Shown piece after piece: positions 1-10,400 of a DNA stretch of 64,000 bases; position 1 is the first letter of the stretch; every line of letters begins with the position of its first letter. The notes beneath the pieces were generated by a model. The model saw only the letters and a list, made by a program, of their open reading frames with translations, had not been told where the DNA came from and ran no database searches. The stretch is taken from NCBI GenBank assembly GCA_014360205.1, contig JACIXZ010000004.1, forward strand, positions 113,281-177,280, read 5' to 3'. A program made the translations under genes and the position numbers. Source of the DNA: Tissierellales bacterium (lineage in GTDB: Bacteria; Bacillota; Clostridia; Tissierellales; Tissierellaceae).

Positions 1-2
1 TC

Positions 3-602
3 TTAATACTTCATGGTGATGAAACTGAAGACTATTTGAACTTAAATATAAATGAGATAAAGAGTTTAAATTTTGATTATGTTGCCCTTGGGCATATTCA
101 CAAACCCAAATTTATATATGACAACATAGCTTATTGCGGAAGCTTAGAACCATTAGATATATCGGAAACTGGCGAAAGAGGCTATATTGAGGGCACAATA
201 GGTGATGAAAATACATTTAAATTCATACCATTTGCTAAAAGGAAATATATTAAAAAGAAGATAGATATAAGTGCTGAAATGAACTATTTCGATGTAATTA
301 ACTTAGTAAAAAATGATAGTGAAAATTGCAATTTAGACTTTTTAATTCTCGAAATAAATGGAATAAGAGCAAAAGATTTTGAGATAAATATAATTAAGGA
401 ATATTTACAAAGAGAATACTTTTATGTTGAGATTATTGACAACACTATTTTAGATTTTGATTTGCGAGAACTTAAAAATAAATATGAAAATACATTGATT
501 CAATATTATATTGATAGTTTTACTGAAGAAGAATTAAAAGAGGAATTATTTAGAAAATCATTATACATAGGACTTAGCACCTTGTTAGAAGGGATTGAAT
601 GA
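3..602 (+). CDS. DNA repair exonuclease, metallophosphoesterase subunit (YhaO/SbcD-like), 5' partial
   Basis: The reading frame is open from the first bases, so the gene starts before the window; only its last ~199 residues are seen. The visible part opens with LILHGD and continues to ALGHIHKP, the last two metal-ligand motifs (HGD and GHxH) of calcineurin-like phosphoesterases of the SbcD/Mre11 type. About 120 residues after the GHIH motif form the C-terminal cap. It overlaps or abuts the yhaN-like ATPase, which is the usual YhaO-YhaN pairing and implies an SbcCD-like nuclease acting on DNA ends. The first metal motifs (DxH, GDxxD, GNHD) lie outside the window. Family is sure; exact subfamily is inferred from the neighbour. 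Confidence 0.85.
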   Translation, partial: LILHGDETEDYLNLNINEIKSLNFDYVALGHIHKPKFIYDNIAYCGSLEPLDISETGERGYIEGTIGDENTFKFIPFAKRKYIKKKIDISAEMNYFDVINLVKNDSENCNLDFLILEINGIRAKDFEINIIKEYLQREYFYVEIIDNTILDFDLRELKNKYENTLIQYYIDSFTEEELKEELFRKSLYIGLSTLLEGIE

Positions 603-603
603 G

Positions 604-2970
604 TTGAAATTAAAAAAACTTATATTGACAAATTTCGGCAAATTTCAAAATTATACTTTGGAAGTTGATGATGGATTAAATTTGATATATGGGGAAAATG
701 AAGCCGGGAAGTCCACATTACAAGCTTTTATTCATGGAATGTTTTATGGTTTCATAAAGCCTAATGTTAAAAAAACAATCTATCTTGATGAGTTTAAGAA
801 ATACGAACCTTTTGACAGGCAAGATTATAGAGGAAGCATTATATTTGAATATGAATCGGGATTAATAAGAATAGAACGTACATTTAGTAAAAGCAAAGAA
901 CAATTAAGAGTATACAATGAAATCACAGGAGAAGATATAACAAAGAATCTTGCTAATTCAGGACAAACAAGAATTATACAACCTGGTTTTCACTTCTTCA
1001 ATATGGATTATCAGACATTTAAAAATACTATATCAATAGAACAAAATCAAATTTCAGTCGATAAGAAAATATCTGAAGAACTAAGGGAATGGTTATCGAA
1101 TAAGTATCAAACAAACGATGAGAATATATCTATTAACAGAGCAATAAAAAATCTTGAACAAAGGAAAAAGGAAATAGGGAGCATAAAAGCTAGTACAAGC
1201 GATTATAAAAAGATAATTGACAAATTAGATGTTAATAAAAAAAGGCTTAAAGAAATAGAAATTGATAAAAAGCAATATATCGAATTAATAACTCAAAGAC
1301 TTAAAATAAAAGAAGACTTGAGTGAATTAAATAAAATATTAGATGATATAAATAATAAAATGATCTATATTAAAACATATGAAAGATATGAAAAATATTT
1401 AAAAGCTAAGGAATTGATAGAAAAGATAAACTCGATTACTAAAAAAACAGAATCGATGGCTAATGGAATAAATATAAGCAATGATGACTTATACAGATTT
1501 AAAAATATTAACAAAAATTTAGATAACATAAAAGAGGAATTAAGAATAATTGAGAGAGAAGTAGATTACATAAATGCAAATCTAAAAAATGTTATGTTCA
1601 ATGAGTTTAGGATTAAAGAGATAAATGATGAGCTTAAGAAATTAGAAGCATTGTTAAAAATGAATCCAGAGAATAATAAAGCATTAATTAATGATCTAGA
1701 ACCATATACTTCCTTAAAATCAAAAGTTAAATTCATAAATATCTTTATGGTATTATTACCAGTTTTTGTTGTTTTTGTTTCAATAAATTCATACTATAAT
1801 GGGAACTTTACATCTTTTTTTGCAGTTCAATTAATATGGGTTTTATTTTATTTTCTACAACATAGAAAAAGAATATTAAACGAAAAAGCTAATCTTATAG
1901 ATAAATATAATAAAGATAAGGGAAATTACAAATTACTATTGAAAGAACTAGATTTAAAAGAAGAAGGAGATTTAAGGGATGAAATCAATAAATTGAATCA
2001 AGAATTAAGCAATTTAAATCTAGATAAAAAAGATATTGATAGAATGGAGATGAGAATTAAAGAACTAGAAAGAAAAAGAATTTCTCTTCAAACAGATTAC
2101 GAAAAACAACAAAAAGAACTAGAGAAAGAATTGCTTATATTTGAAGTGGATAATTTAGAAAACTTAATAAAAGAGCATGAAAAACAAAAGGAGAAAGAAA
2201 CTTTAATTAATGAGTTAAGAATTAGTAAGGAACTATTAAAAGTTATTTTAGAGTCTGATAGTTTTGATGATTTAGATAGAGAATTTTCAGGCATAACTAA
2301 CTTAGATATTCCACTAGACTATGAAAATAAGAAGGACTTAGTGCTGGAAATAGAGGCAAAAGAAAAAATGATAATTGAATTAGAAAAAAAATTAAGTAAT
2401 ATAGAAGGATCATTGAAGACTATAGGTAACTTATTCGAAGAAGAGTCTTTTTTAATAGAAGAAAATGAACTGCTATCACATAAAATTAAAGAATACGATT
2501 TAGAAATTAATGCAATAGATATGGCAATAAACAAAATCAACAAAATTTCTGAAGAAATACATCAAAATTTTGCCCCTGAATTTAATAGGATTATAGGTGA
2601 AAAAGTTAAATATATTACAAAAGGTAAATATTCTTCAATTAAAATGGATAAAGAGATGGGTATTTCAGTTTTGGAGCCAAAAACAGATATACTTATCAGT
2701 TTAGACAAACTTAGTTATGGGACTATAGACCAGATAAACTTTGCTTTGAGGTTAGCTTTAAGTGAGGAAATAGGCGCAGAAAAATTTCCTCTTATTATCG
2801 ATGAAGCTTTTGTTTATTTTGATGAAGAGAGGCTGAGGAATACTTTGGAAATACTCAATAAGATTAGTAATCAAAGACAAGTAATCATATTTACATGTCA
2901 TGATAGGGAAAAAAGATTGCTAGATGAGTTTAAGAATGAAATAAATTTTATACAATTAACTGATGAATAG
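604..2970 (+). CDS. yhaN: YhaN-like SMC/Rad50-type AAA ATPase with internal membrane hairpin
   Basis: Partner ATPase of the upstream nuclease. It has Walker A GENEAGKS near residue 33, long charged coiled-coil stretches (about 165-370 and 430-690), an ABC-signature-like LSYGTIDQ near 700, Walker B PLIIDEAFVYFDE and a switch His in FTCHD near the end. Where Rad50 carries a zinc hook, residues about 375-420 are hydrophobic and look like two membrane spans, so the coiled-coil tip may sit in the membrane. A TTG at 595 is possible, but AGAAGGGA at 587-594 is well spaced only for the TTG at 604 (MKLKKLIL). At 788 residues it is somewhat shorter than YhaN of Bacillus. Confidence 0.85.
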   Translation: MKLKKLILTNFGKFQNYTLEVDDGLNLIYGENEAGKSTLQAFIHGMFYGFIKPNVKKTIYLDEFKKYEPFDRQDYRGSIIFEYESGLIRIERTFSKSKEQLRVYNEITGEDITKNLANSGQTRIIQPGFHFFNMDYQTFKNTISIEQNQISVDKKISEELREWLSNKYQTNDENISINRAIKNLEQRKKEIGSIKASTSDYKKIIDKLDVNKKRLKEIEIDKKQYIELITQRLKIKEDLSELNKILDDINNKMIYIKTYERYEKYLKAKELIEKINSITKKTESMANGINISNDDLYRFKNINKNLDNIKEELRIIEREVDYINANLKNVMFNEFRIKEINDELKKLEALLKMNPENNKALINDLEPYTSLKSKVKFINIFMVLLPVFVVFVSINSYYNGNFTSFFAVQLIWVLFYFLQHRKRILNEKANLIDKYNKDKGNYKLLLKELDLKEEGDLRDEINKLNQELSNLNLDKKDIDRMEMRIKELERKRISLQTDYEKQQKELEKELLIFEVDNLENLIKEHEKQKEKETLINELRISKELLKVILESDSFDDLDREFSGITNLDIPLDYENKKDLVLEIEAKEKMIIELEKKLSNIEGSLKTIGNLFEEESFLIEENELLSHKIKEYDLEINAIDMAINKINKISEEIHQNFAPEFNRIIGEKVKYITKGKYSSIKMDKEMGISVLEPKTDILISLDKLSYGTIDQINFALRLALSEEIGAEKFPLIIDEAFVYFDEERLRNTLEILNKISNQRQVIIFTCHDREKRLLDEFKNEINFIQLTDE

Positions 2971-2979
2971 AGGTGTAAA

Positions 2980-3702
2980 ATGATTTATGCAATTGGTGAT
3001 TTGCATTTAGATTCCACAAATACTAAGCCAATGGATATATTCGGAACAGAGTGGGAAAATCATGAACAAAAAATATTTCAGAATTGGATAGAAAATGTAA
3101 AAGACGATGATCTAGTATTGATACCCGGAGATATATCTTGGGCGTTAAAATTAGAAGAAGCCAAAGTAGATTTGATGAAAATAAACGACTTGCCTGGCGT
3201 AAAGGTTTTGATAAAAGGTAATCATGACTATTGGTGGAGTAGTGTAGCTAAATTAAATTCTCTAGGCCTTAATACAATACATTTTTTAAAAAATGATTCA
3301 TATATATACGATGGAATAGCTATAGCTGGGACAAGAGCTTGGTCATCAAAGGATTCCGAGCTATTTACTGAAGATGACTTAAAAATATATAATAGAGAGT
3401 TGATGAGATTAGAGAAATCATTGACTACAATGCCTAAATCAGCAAAGCTTAAAATAGCAATGTTGCACTATCCTCCTTTCGATTTGAATTTAAAGCCCAA
3501 TGATTTTTTTTATATATTAAAAAAATATGAAGTGGATATATGTATTTATGGGCATTTGCATTCTCAGGGACATAAATATGCAGTCGAGGGAGATGTGGAG
3601 GGCATAACGTGTTATCTTGTGTCAAGCGATTATTTAGATTTTAAATTAAAAAAGATTTGGAGTGATGATATTGAAAGTAATAGTAAAAGAGAATTACGAT
3701 GA
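2980..3702 (+). CDS. Metallophosphoesterase (calcineurin-like)
   Basis: A 240-residue protein with the complete metal-binding set of calcineurin-like phosphoesterases: GDLHLD at residue 6, GDISWA near 48, GNHDYWW near 80, and GHLHSQGH near 190. The substrate cannot be read from sequence; small family members hydrolyse phosphodiesters or phosphomonoesters. It starts 9 bases after the YhaN-like gene with its own RBS (AGAGGTG), so it is probably in the same transcript. Its 3' end overlaps the start of nagB, suggesting translational coupling. No signal peptide or membrane span is seen, so it is cytoplasmic. Confidence 0.85.
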   Translation: MIYAIGDLHLDSTNTKPMDIFGTEWENHEQKIFQNWIENVKDDDLVLIPGDISWALKLEEAKVDLMKINDLPGVKVLIKGNHDYWWSSVAKLNSLGLNTIHFLKNDSYIYDGIAIAGTRAWSSKDSELFTEDDLKIYNRELMRLEKSLTTMPKSAKLKIAMLHYPPFDLNLKPNDFFYILKKYEVDICIYGHLHSQGHKYAVEGDVEGITCYLVSSDYLDFKLKKIWSDDIESNSKRELR

Positions 3703-4426
3703 GATGAGTAAAGTTTGTGCACAAATGATTGGATCAAAAGTAAAAGAAAAACCTAACATCATATTGGGGCTAGCTACAGGTTCCACACCTATTGGAACGT
3801 ATAAGGAGTTAGTAAAAATGTATAAAGAAGGCCAAATTGATTTTAGCAAAATAACAACATTCAATCTAGATGAGTATGTGGGATTGGATAAAGACAATCC
3901 TAATAGCTACTATTATTTCATGATGGAGAATCTTTTCAAATGGATAAATATCGATTTGAAAAATGTAAATATCCCAGATGGAAAGGCTTTAGATTTAAGT
4001 AAAGAAGTGGAGGAATATGAGAATAGATTAGAAAAGTCAGGAGGAGTTGATGTCCAGATATTAGGGATTGGTGGCAATGGTCATATTGCTTTTAATGAGC
4101 CTGGCGAATATTTAAATACTAAGACATCTGTTGTTGACTTAACTGAAGATACAATTATAGCTAATTCGAGATTTTTCAATTCACTTGATGAAGTTCCTAA
4201 AAAAGCAATCTCTATGGGAATTGGTTCAATATTAAAAAGTAAAGAAATAATCCTATTAGCCAGTGGAAAAAGTAAAAGTAAAGCACTATTTGAATTTTTG
4301 ACTAAAGACAGAATTACTACGTATCTACCTGTGTCTTTCTTGCATCTACATTCTAATTTAACTGTCATATGCGATAAAGATGCTTATTCTTTAGTGGAAG
4401 AGAGTTGCTTATGCAAAAAGAACTAG
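3671..4426 (+). CDS. nagB: Glucosamine-6-phosphate deaminase
   Basis: Converts glucosamine 6-phosphate to fructose 6-phosphate and ammonia. Visible NagB motifs are GLATGSTPIGTY (phosphate loop), FNLDEYVGL with the catalytic Asp, and GIGGNGHIAFNEPG with the active-site Asn/Asp-position residue, His and Glu. The C-terminal hexapeptide and allosteric region are less conserved. I chose the TTG at 3671 (MKVIVKENYDEM, the usual NagB N-terminus) because GGAG at 3659-3662 is correctly spaced for it; a GTG at 3662 and an ATG at 3665 lie within or too close to that RBS. It overlaps both neighbours by a few codons. No nagA is present nearby. Confidence 0.93.
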   Translation: MKVIVKENYDEMSKVCAQMIGSKVKEKPNIILGLATGSTPIGTYKELVKMYKEGQIDFSKITTFNLDEYVGLDKDNPNSYYYFMMENLFKWINIDLKNVNIPDGKALDLSKEVEEYENRLEKSGGVDVQILGIGGNGHIAFNEPGEYLNTKTSVVDLTEDTIIANSRFFNSLDEVPKKAISMGIGSILKSKEIILLASGKSKSKALFEFLTKDRITTYLPVSFLHLHSNLTVICDKDAYSLVEESCLCKKN

Positions 4427-4953
4427 AAGTAAAAATACTAAATGTTGATTTAAATGAAGTTGAGAGGAAGGTAATTGATCAAGGAGGTACGCTCATTTCA
4501 GATGAGGAACAGGAGAATATTTTAATAGATTCCACAAAAAATCCAATTAAGTCTTACACCGATGCATATCTTAGAATAAGAGAGACTAAAGATAGGTTAA
4601 ATTCAAAAACTGACTTAACTTTAACCCTTAAGAAGAACATTAAGAATGATGATTTGAGAGAAAACTTGGAGCTAAATGTTAAAATAGACTCCAAAGAGAC
4701 AATGTTGACTTTGTTAAGAGAATTGGGATTTGACAAAATAAATATTGGATATAAGAAAAGAAAGGTATATGAATTTAGGGATGCACAAATATTCTTCGAT
4801 ATTTGGGATGAAGCAACATACCCTTACCCCTATATTGAAATAGAGGTAGGAGATGAGAGCAAGCTATACGAAATACTTGATCTATTAGACATAGATAGAA
4901 GCAAAATTAGTCTAAAGTCTATTGTAGAATTGCAGAATGAATTAAAGAAGTAA
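4411..4953 (+). CDS. CYTH domain protein (class IV adenylate cyclase / triphosphatase family)
   Basis: A 180-residue CYTH-fold protein. The N-terminal ELEVKIL is the ExExK signature that binds the triphosphate, and the alternating charged strands (YLRIRETK, LTLTLKKN, FFDIWDEA, YIEIEVGDE) fit the tunnel fold. CYTH proteins are class IV adenylate cyclases, inorganic triphosphatases or thiamine-triphosphatases; I cannot choose, though the PYIEIEV pattern resembles CyaB-like proteins. The ATG at 4411 follows GGAAGAGAG; it overlaps nagB by 16 bases, which suggests coupling. It is the last gene before a strong terminator. Confidence 0.8.
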   Translation: MQKELEVKILNVDLNEVERKVIDQGGTLISDEEQENILIDSTKNPIKSYTDAYLRIRETKDRLNSKTDLTLTLKKNIKNDDLRENLELNVKIDSKETMLTLLRELGFDKINIGYKKRKVYEFRDAQIFFDIWDEATYPYPYIEIEVGDESKLYEILDLLDIDRSKISLKSIVELQNELKK

Positions 4954-4956
4954 CAT

Positions 4957-5004
4957 AAAACCCTTTTTATCTACTATAATCACAATTTCAATAAAAAGGG
5001 TTTT
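4957..5004. terminator. Bidirectional-looking terminator after the CYTH gene
   Basis: Perfect 14-bp inverted repeat (AAAACCCTTTTTAT, 4957-4970, with its complement at 4991-5004) around a 20-base loop. The 3' arm ends in TTTT. It separates the yhaO-CYTH run from the redox operon. Confidence 0.75.
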
Positions 5005-5152
5005 GTGTAAATATTGAAAAAATAATTACATTTTTGTAAACAAAGTTATATAATTAACAAAGAAGAACAAATAGCTTTATTTATTGTTTATTTTCTAACT
5101 ATAATATATAATGCTATTGAAGGCTAATATCTTTTGTAAAGGAGTTGGTATT

Positions 5153-5686
5153 GTGGAGTGCTGTGGTGCTAAAGATTTAAAAAAACACTTCAGAGACGAA
5201 GAAGTAGATCTAAGATTGATGGATGAAATCTTAGACAAGTACAAAAATGTACCGGGAAGTTTGATAACTATTTTACAGCATACGCAGGAAATTTACGGGT
5301 ATCTTCCATTATCTGCTCTAGAACATATTTCTAGAGAGACTGGGATTCATACCTCACAAATTTATGGAGTTGCAACTTTTTACACACAGTTTAGGTTAAA
5401 ACCAGTTGGAGACAATTTAATAATGCTTTGCAAAGGCACAGCATGCCATGTAAATGGCGCAGACAGAATAGAAGAAGCTATCAATGAGGAATTAGGAATT
5501 AGAAATGGAGAGACAACTGAAGACAATGTATTTACACTGAATAATGTGGCATGTCTAGGATGCTGCAGCTTATCACCTGTAATGATGATTAACGGAATAA
5601 CATATGGTAGTTTGACACCCGATAAAGCTAAAAACATATTGAGGGAAATAAAAGAAGCTACATTACAAAAAAGAGGTGAAAAGTAA
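5153..5686 (+). CDS. nuoE: NuoE-like [2Fe-2S] subunit of NADH-linked oxidoreductase
   Basis: A 177-residue thioredoxin-like [2Fe-2S] protein of the 24-kDa/HydC class. A helical N-terminus (GSLITILQHTQEIYGYLP) is followed by the four cluster cysteines: CKGTAC (C-x4-C) and CLGCC (C-x3-C spacing). It passes electrons between the flavin subunit and other iron-sulfur sites. I chose the GTG at 5153 because AAAGGAG at 5138-5144 is spaced 8 bases from it; the ATG at 5111 has no RBS. A TATAAT at 5100-5105 may be the -10 of the operon but no clear -35 is visible. Its stop overlaps the start of the next gene by one base. Confidence 0.9.
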   Translation: MECCGAKDLKKHFRDEEVDLRLMDEILDKYKNVPGSLITILQHTQEIYGYLPLSALEHISRETGIHTSQIYGVATFYTQFRLKPVGDNLIMLCKGTACHVNGADRIEEAINEELGIRNGETTEDNVFTLNNVACLGCCSLSPVMMINGITYGSLTPDKAKNILREIKEATLQKRGEK

Positions 5687-7428
5687 TGAAAGTAGTAGTT
5701 GGCTTAGGAAGTTGTGGTATAGCTGCTGGCGCAAAAAAAGTATACGATGTATTAAAAGAACAAGTAGACCAAGGATTAGATATAAAGCTCGACATAACAG
5801 GATGTGTCGGGATGTGCCATTTAGAGCCTATAGTCGATATATATTATGATGATGGCAAATTTGATAGATTTGTTAAAGTAAAAGACGATGAAATACTTGA
5901 TTTAGTAAATAAAGCAATGAATAAAGACATAATTACAGAAAAAAAGATTTCAAATGAAGATGAAGAAGCATTAAACAAACAAGTTAGGATTGCGATAGAA
6001 AATTGCGGAGTAATAAATCCCGAAAGAATTGAAGAATACATAGCTAGGGGAGGGTACAAAGCTCTTGAGAAATGCCTGACTCAATTGTCACAAGACGACA
6101 TAATAGAAGAGATTAAGGTATCCGGACTAAGAGGCAGAGGTGGAGCTGGATTTCCAACATGGTTTAAATGGAATGCTGCTAAGATTGAGAAAGAAACACC
6201 TAAGTATATGGTATGCAATGCAGACGAAGGCGATCCAGGTGCTTTTATGGATAGATCCGTCCTTGAAGGAGATCCACATAGGGTATTAGAAGGCATGATA
6301 ATTGGTGGGTATGCAATCGGAGCTCAAGAGGGAATTATATATGTAAGAGCTGAGTATCCACTTGCAATAAAGAGACTTGAAATAGCAATACAACAAGCTA
6401 AAGAGAAAGGTTACTTAGGGGAAAATATCCTAGGAACAGGATTTAATTTTGATATTAGAATAAAAGCAGGTGCTGGGGCATTTGTATGTGGAGAAGAGAC
6501 TGCATTAATAGCTTCATTAGAAGGAGAAAGAGGTATGCCAAGGATCAAACCACCTTTTCCTGCACAAAAAGGATATTGGGGAAAGCCTACAAATATAAAC
6601 AATGTAGAGACATTTGCAAATGTGCCTTGGATTATTAGGAATGGTGGAAAAGCTTTTGCAAGTTTTGGCACTGATAAATCGAAAGGTACAAAAGTATTTG
6701 CATTGACTGGTAAGATAAAAAAAGGCGGACTTGTAGAAGTGCCAATGGGTATTCCAATTAAAGATATAATATATGACATAGGCGGCGGAATATTAAACGA
6801 TAAGAAATTCAAGGCTGTTCAGATGGGAGGACCATCTGGAGGATGTGTTCCAGCATTTTTAGAGGATGTAACTGTTGACTATGAATCTTTGACAAAAGTA
6901 GGAGCTATAATGGGCTCTGGTGGGATGGTCGTAATGGATGAAACCACATGCATGGTTGATATGGCTAGATTTTTCTTAGATTTTACCAGAAAAGAATCTT
7001 GCGGTAAATGCGTTCAATGCAGACTTGGAACGAAGAGAATGTTAGAAATACTCGAAAGAATCGTAGATGGTAATGGAAGAGAAGGAGACATTGAATTACT
7101 TGAAAGACTTGCAGTTGAAGTAAAAGACGGTTCACTTTGCGGACTTGGCCAAACCGCTCCAAATCCAGTATTGAGCACAATTCGATACTTTAGAGATGAG
7201 TATGAAGCACATATAAGAGATAAGAAATGTCCGGCAAAGTCCTGTAAAGCATTAATCCGATATGAAGTTAAAGACAACTGTATTGGATGCGGAGTTTGCA
7301 GAAGAAATTGTCCGGTTGGTGCAATAAGTGGAAAAGTTAAAGAAATCCATGTCATAGATCAAGAAATTTGCATTAAATGTGGAAAATGCTATGAAGTATG
7401 TAAATTTGATGCTGTAAATATATTATAA
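5686..7428 (+). CDS. nuoF: NuoF/HydB-like NADH-binding flavoprotein with extra Fe-S domains
   Basis: 580 residues with the architecture of HydB from bifurcating hydrogenases: an N-terminal thioredoxin-like [2Fe-2S] domain (GLGSCGIAAG, CVGMCHLE), the NuoF core with NADH loop GLRGRGGAGFPT and FMN region CNADEGDPGAF, a SLBB region, the N3-type cluster ESCGKCVQCRLG with its fourth Cys in SLCGLGQ, and a C-terminal 2[4Fe-4S] ferredoxin (CIGCGVCRRNCPVG, CIKCGKCYEVCKF). It oxidises or reduces NAD(H) at FMN. The ATG overlaps the nuoE stop (taATG). Complex I NuoF lacks the two terminal extensions, so a soluble bifurcating-type complex is more likely. Confidence 0.92.
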   Translation: MKVVVGLGSCGIAAGAKKVYDVLKEQVDQGLDIKLDITGCVGMCHLEPIVDIYYDDGKFDRFVKVKDDEILDLVNKAMNKDIITEKKISNEDEEALNKQVRIAIENCGVINPERIEEYIARGGYKALEKCLTQLSQDDIIEEIKVSGLRGRGGAGFPTWFKWNAAKIEKETPKYMVCNADEGDPGAFMDRSVLEGDPHRVLEGMIIGGYAIGAQEGIIYVRAEYPLAIKRLEIAIQQAKEKGYLGENILGTGFNFDIRIKAGAGAFVCGEETALIASLEGERGMPRIKPPFPAQKGYWGKPTNINNVETFANVPWIIRNGGKAFASFGTDKSKGTKVFALTGKIKKGGLVEVPMGIPIKDIIYDIGGGILNDKKFKAVQMGGPSGGCVPAFLEDVTVDYESLTKVGAIMGSGGMVVMDETTCMVDMARFFLDFTRKESCGKCVQCRLGTKRMLEILERIVDGNGREGDIELLERLAVEVKDGSLCGLGQTAPNPVLSTIRYFRDEYEAHIRDKKCPAKSCKALIRYEVKDNCIGCGVCRRNCPVGAISGKVKEIHVIDQEICIKCGKCYEVCKFDAVNIL

Positions 7429-7445
7429 GAAGGTAGGGGTGAAAT

Positions 7446-10400
7446 ATGTCTTTTATTCACTTAAACATAGATGGAAGAGAAGTAGTTGGTAGGGATGGAC
7501 AGACTATATTACAAATTGCTCGAGAAAACAATATAAATATCCCTACTTTGTGTTTCGATGAAAAAATTGAAATATACGGTTCTTGCGGATTATGCGTTGT
7601 AGAAGTTGAAGGGAATCCTAAACTTCTTAGATCCTGTGCTACTATGGCTAGCGAAGGTATGGTAGTTACAACAAACTCAGAAAGACTAATAAGCTCTAGG
7701 AAAAACACACTTGAATTGCTTCTATCTGACCACACTGGTGATTGCAGACCACCTTGTGTACTAGCATGCCCAGGGAATACAGATTGTCAAGGATATGTTG
7801 GTTTAGCTGCAAATATGGAATTTAAAGAGGGTTTGAAACTTATAAAGGAACAGTTGCCATTGCCAGCTAGTATAGGTAGGGTATGCCCACATCCATGTGA
7901 AGATGCTTGTAGAAGACAATTAGTTGAAGAACCAATTTCGATAGCTCATATGAAAGCATTTTTGGCAGATATAGATCTAAATAGTGAAGACGTGTTTATT
8001 CCAGAAATTCCAACACCTACAGGAAAGAAAGTAGCTGTAATAGGTGGAGGACCTGGGGGATTATCATGTGCTTATTTCTTAAGAACTTTTGGACATGAAG
8101 TCGATATTTATGATCAAATGCCTCAAATGGGTGGTATGCTCAGATATGGGATACCAGAATATAGGCTGCCATCTTATGTAATAGACAGAGAGGTTGAAAT
8201 CATTCAAAGAATGGGCGTAAAAATGCTAAACAATATAAAAATAGGCAGAGACTTAGATCTTAATTATTTAAGAAAAAATTACGATGCTGTTTATATTTCT
8301 ATAGGAGCATGGAAGAGTTCTAGCTTAAGAGTGCCAGGTGAAGATCTAGAAGGAGTAATGGGTGGAATAGACTTCTTAAGGAAAGTCACTATTAATGAAC
8401 CTCTTGCAATAGGTAATAGAGTAGCTGTTGTCGGTGGTGGAAATACTGCGATGGATGCTGCTAGAACTGCAGTAAGATTAGGCGCAAAAGAAGTGTATGT
8501 TTTATATAGAAGGACAGAAGCCGAAATGCCTGCTGAAGAAATAGAAATAAAAGAAGCTAGAGAAGAGGGTGTGGAATTTAAATTTTTAGTTGCACCAATT
8601 GAGATAATTGGAGAAAATGGGAAAGCGACTAAGATTAAATTACAGAAGATGATGTTAGGAGAAGAGGATGCTTCGGGAAGAAGAAAGCCTATACCTATTG
8701 AAGGAGAATTTGAATTTATTGATGTAGACCTCGTAATTGGTGCAATTGGGCAGGAGTCGAACCTTGAAGGCTTTGAAATAATTGAAAAAACAAGAAAAGG
8801 AACTATTGCAGCTGATGAAAATGCTTTTACTACAAATGTAGAAGGCATATTCGCAGGTGGAGATGTCATTAACCAAGGAGCCAATATAGCTATAAAAGCA
8901 ATAGGAGATGCTAAAAAAGCTTCAAAAGTAATCAATTCTTTCTTAGAAGGGAACCTAGTACCTTATAGAAAACCATATGTTGTAGAGAGAAAAGATTTTT
9001 CTAAAGAAGATGTTAAGGATAAAGAAATAAAATATAGATCAAAAATGAGACATCTATCTGCTGAGGAAAGGAGAGATAATTTTAGAGAAGTTAATCTAGG
9101 ATTTTCAACAGAAGAAGCAGTAGAAGATGCTAAGAGATGTTTAGAATGTGGTTGTCATGATTACTTTGAATGTAAACTTTATAGATATGCAAACGAATAT
9201 GATGTAGAACCAGAAAAATATGATGGGGAAAAACATCACAGAGAAGATAAAGACAATCATCCATTTATAGTTCGCAATGTTGATAAGTGTATCTTGTGCG
9301 GATTATGTGTTAGAATTTGCGATCAAATAATGGATAATGGGGCTTTAGGCCTTGTGAATAGAGGATTTGATACAATTGTAAAACCAGCTATGGAATTAGA
9401 TTTAACAGAAACAAATTGTATTTCTTGTGGACAATGTGTTACAGCTTGTCCTGTAGGAGCTTTACAAGAAAGGCTTCAAATTGAGAAATCTGTACCTGTT
9501 GAAACCGAAGAAACGAAGACAATCTGTTCATATTGTTCTGTTGGATGCAATATAAACCTTAACACAAGAGGAAATATGCTTTATAGAGCATTACCAAAAG
9601 AAAACAGTGAAGTTGACAATGGGTTACTTTGTGCTAGAGGGAGATTTGGATACAATATAGCAAAACAAAATAAGAGGTTAGTAAAACCACTATTGAAGGT
9701 AAATGGAGAGTTTAAAGAAACAACATTTGAAGAAGCTCTATTAGTTACTGCTAAAAAACTTCAATCTACAATAGCTAAGTATGGACCAGATTCAATTGCA
9801 ATAGCAATATCAGATAGATATACAAATGAAGAGATATATTTAGCAAAGAAATTGGCTAACGATATATTAAAGACAGATAATATCACATGCTTTAACAGAA
9901 ACTATGGAGGTATAGAAGAAGTTATTGGAGTAGATGCTTCAACTAGCACATTTAAGGAATTAGAAAATGCTGATTTTATATTAGCAATAGGAACAAATAT
10001 GATGAAAAATCATACTATCGCTGCATTAAAAGTAAAAAATGCTGTTGAAAAGGGTGCTAAATTGGTAACCATAAATGATTCCTATGATCAAATAAATGAT
10101 TGGGCCAAGTTAAATATAACTCCTGAAAATAATTTAGATATTCTAAAACAGTTATTAAAAGCAATAATTGATCTAGGATATGAACCAAAGAAAGCAGATG
10201 GATTTGTAGAACTTAAAGAAAGCCTAAATGGAGTAATAGCTTCAGAAGATATAATCAACTTAGCAAAAGATTATACCACAAGTAAGAAAGCTATAATAGT
10301 ATTTGATGAAAACAACATAACTGACGAAGCTGAAAGACTCATAGCAAGCATAGCTGTTGTTTCTGGGCAAATAGGAAAAGCTAGAAGGGGAATAATTCAA

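Noticed and set aside
5034..5105. Strong promoter for the redox operon
   Set aside because: TATAAT-like hexamers at 5049 and 5100 are present, but no convincing -35 with correct spacing, so I only mention it under nuoE.
8291..8935. 214-residue open frame on the minus strand inside the 1187-residue redox gene
   Set aside because: It is a shadow of the real frame: low-complexity hydrophobic composition, no RBS, and the plus-strand frame has clear FAD/NAD(P) motifs.
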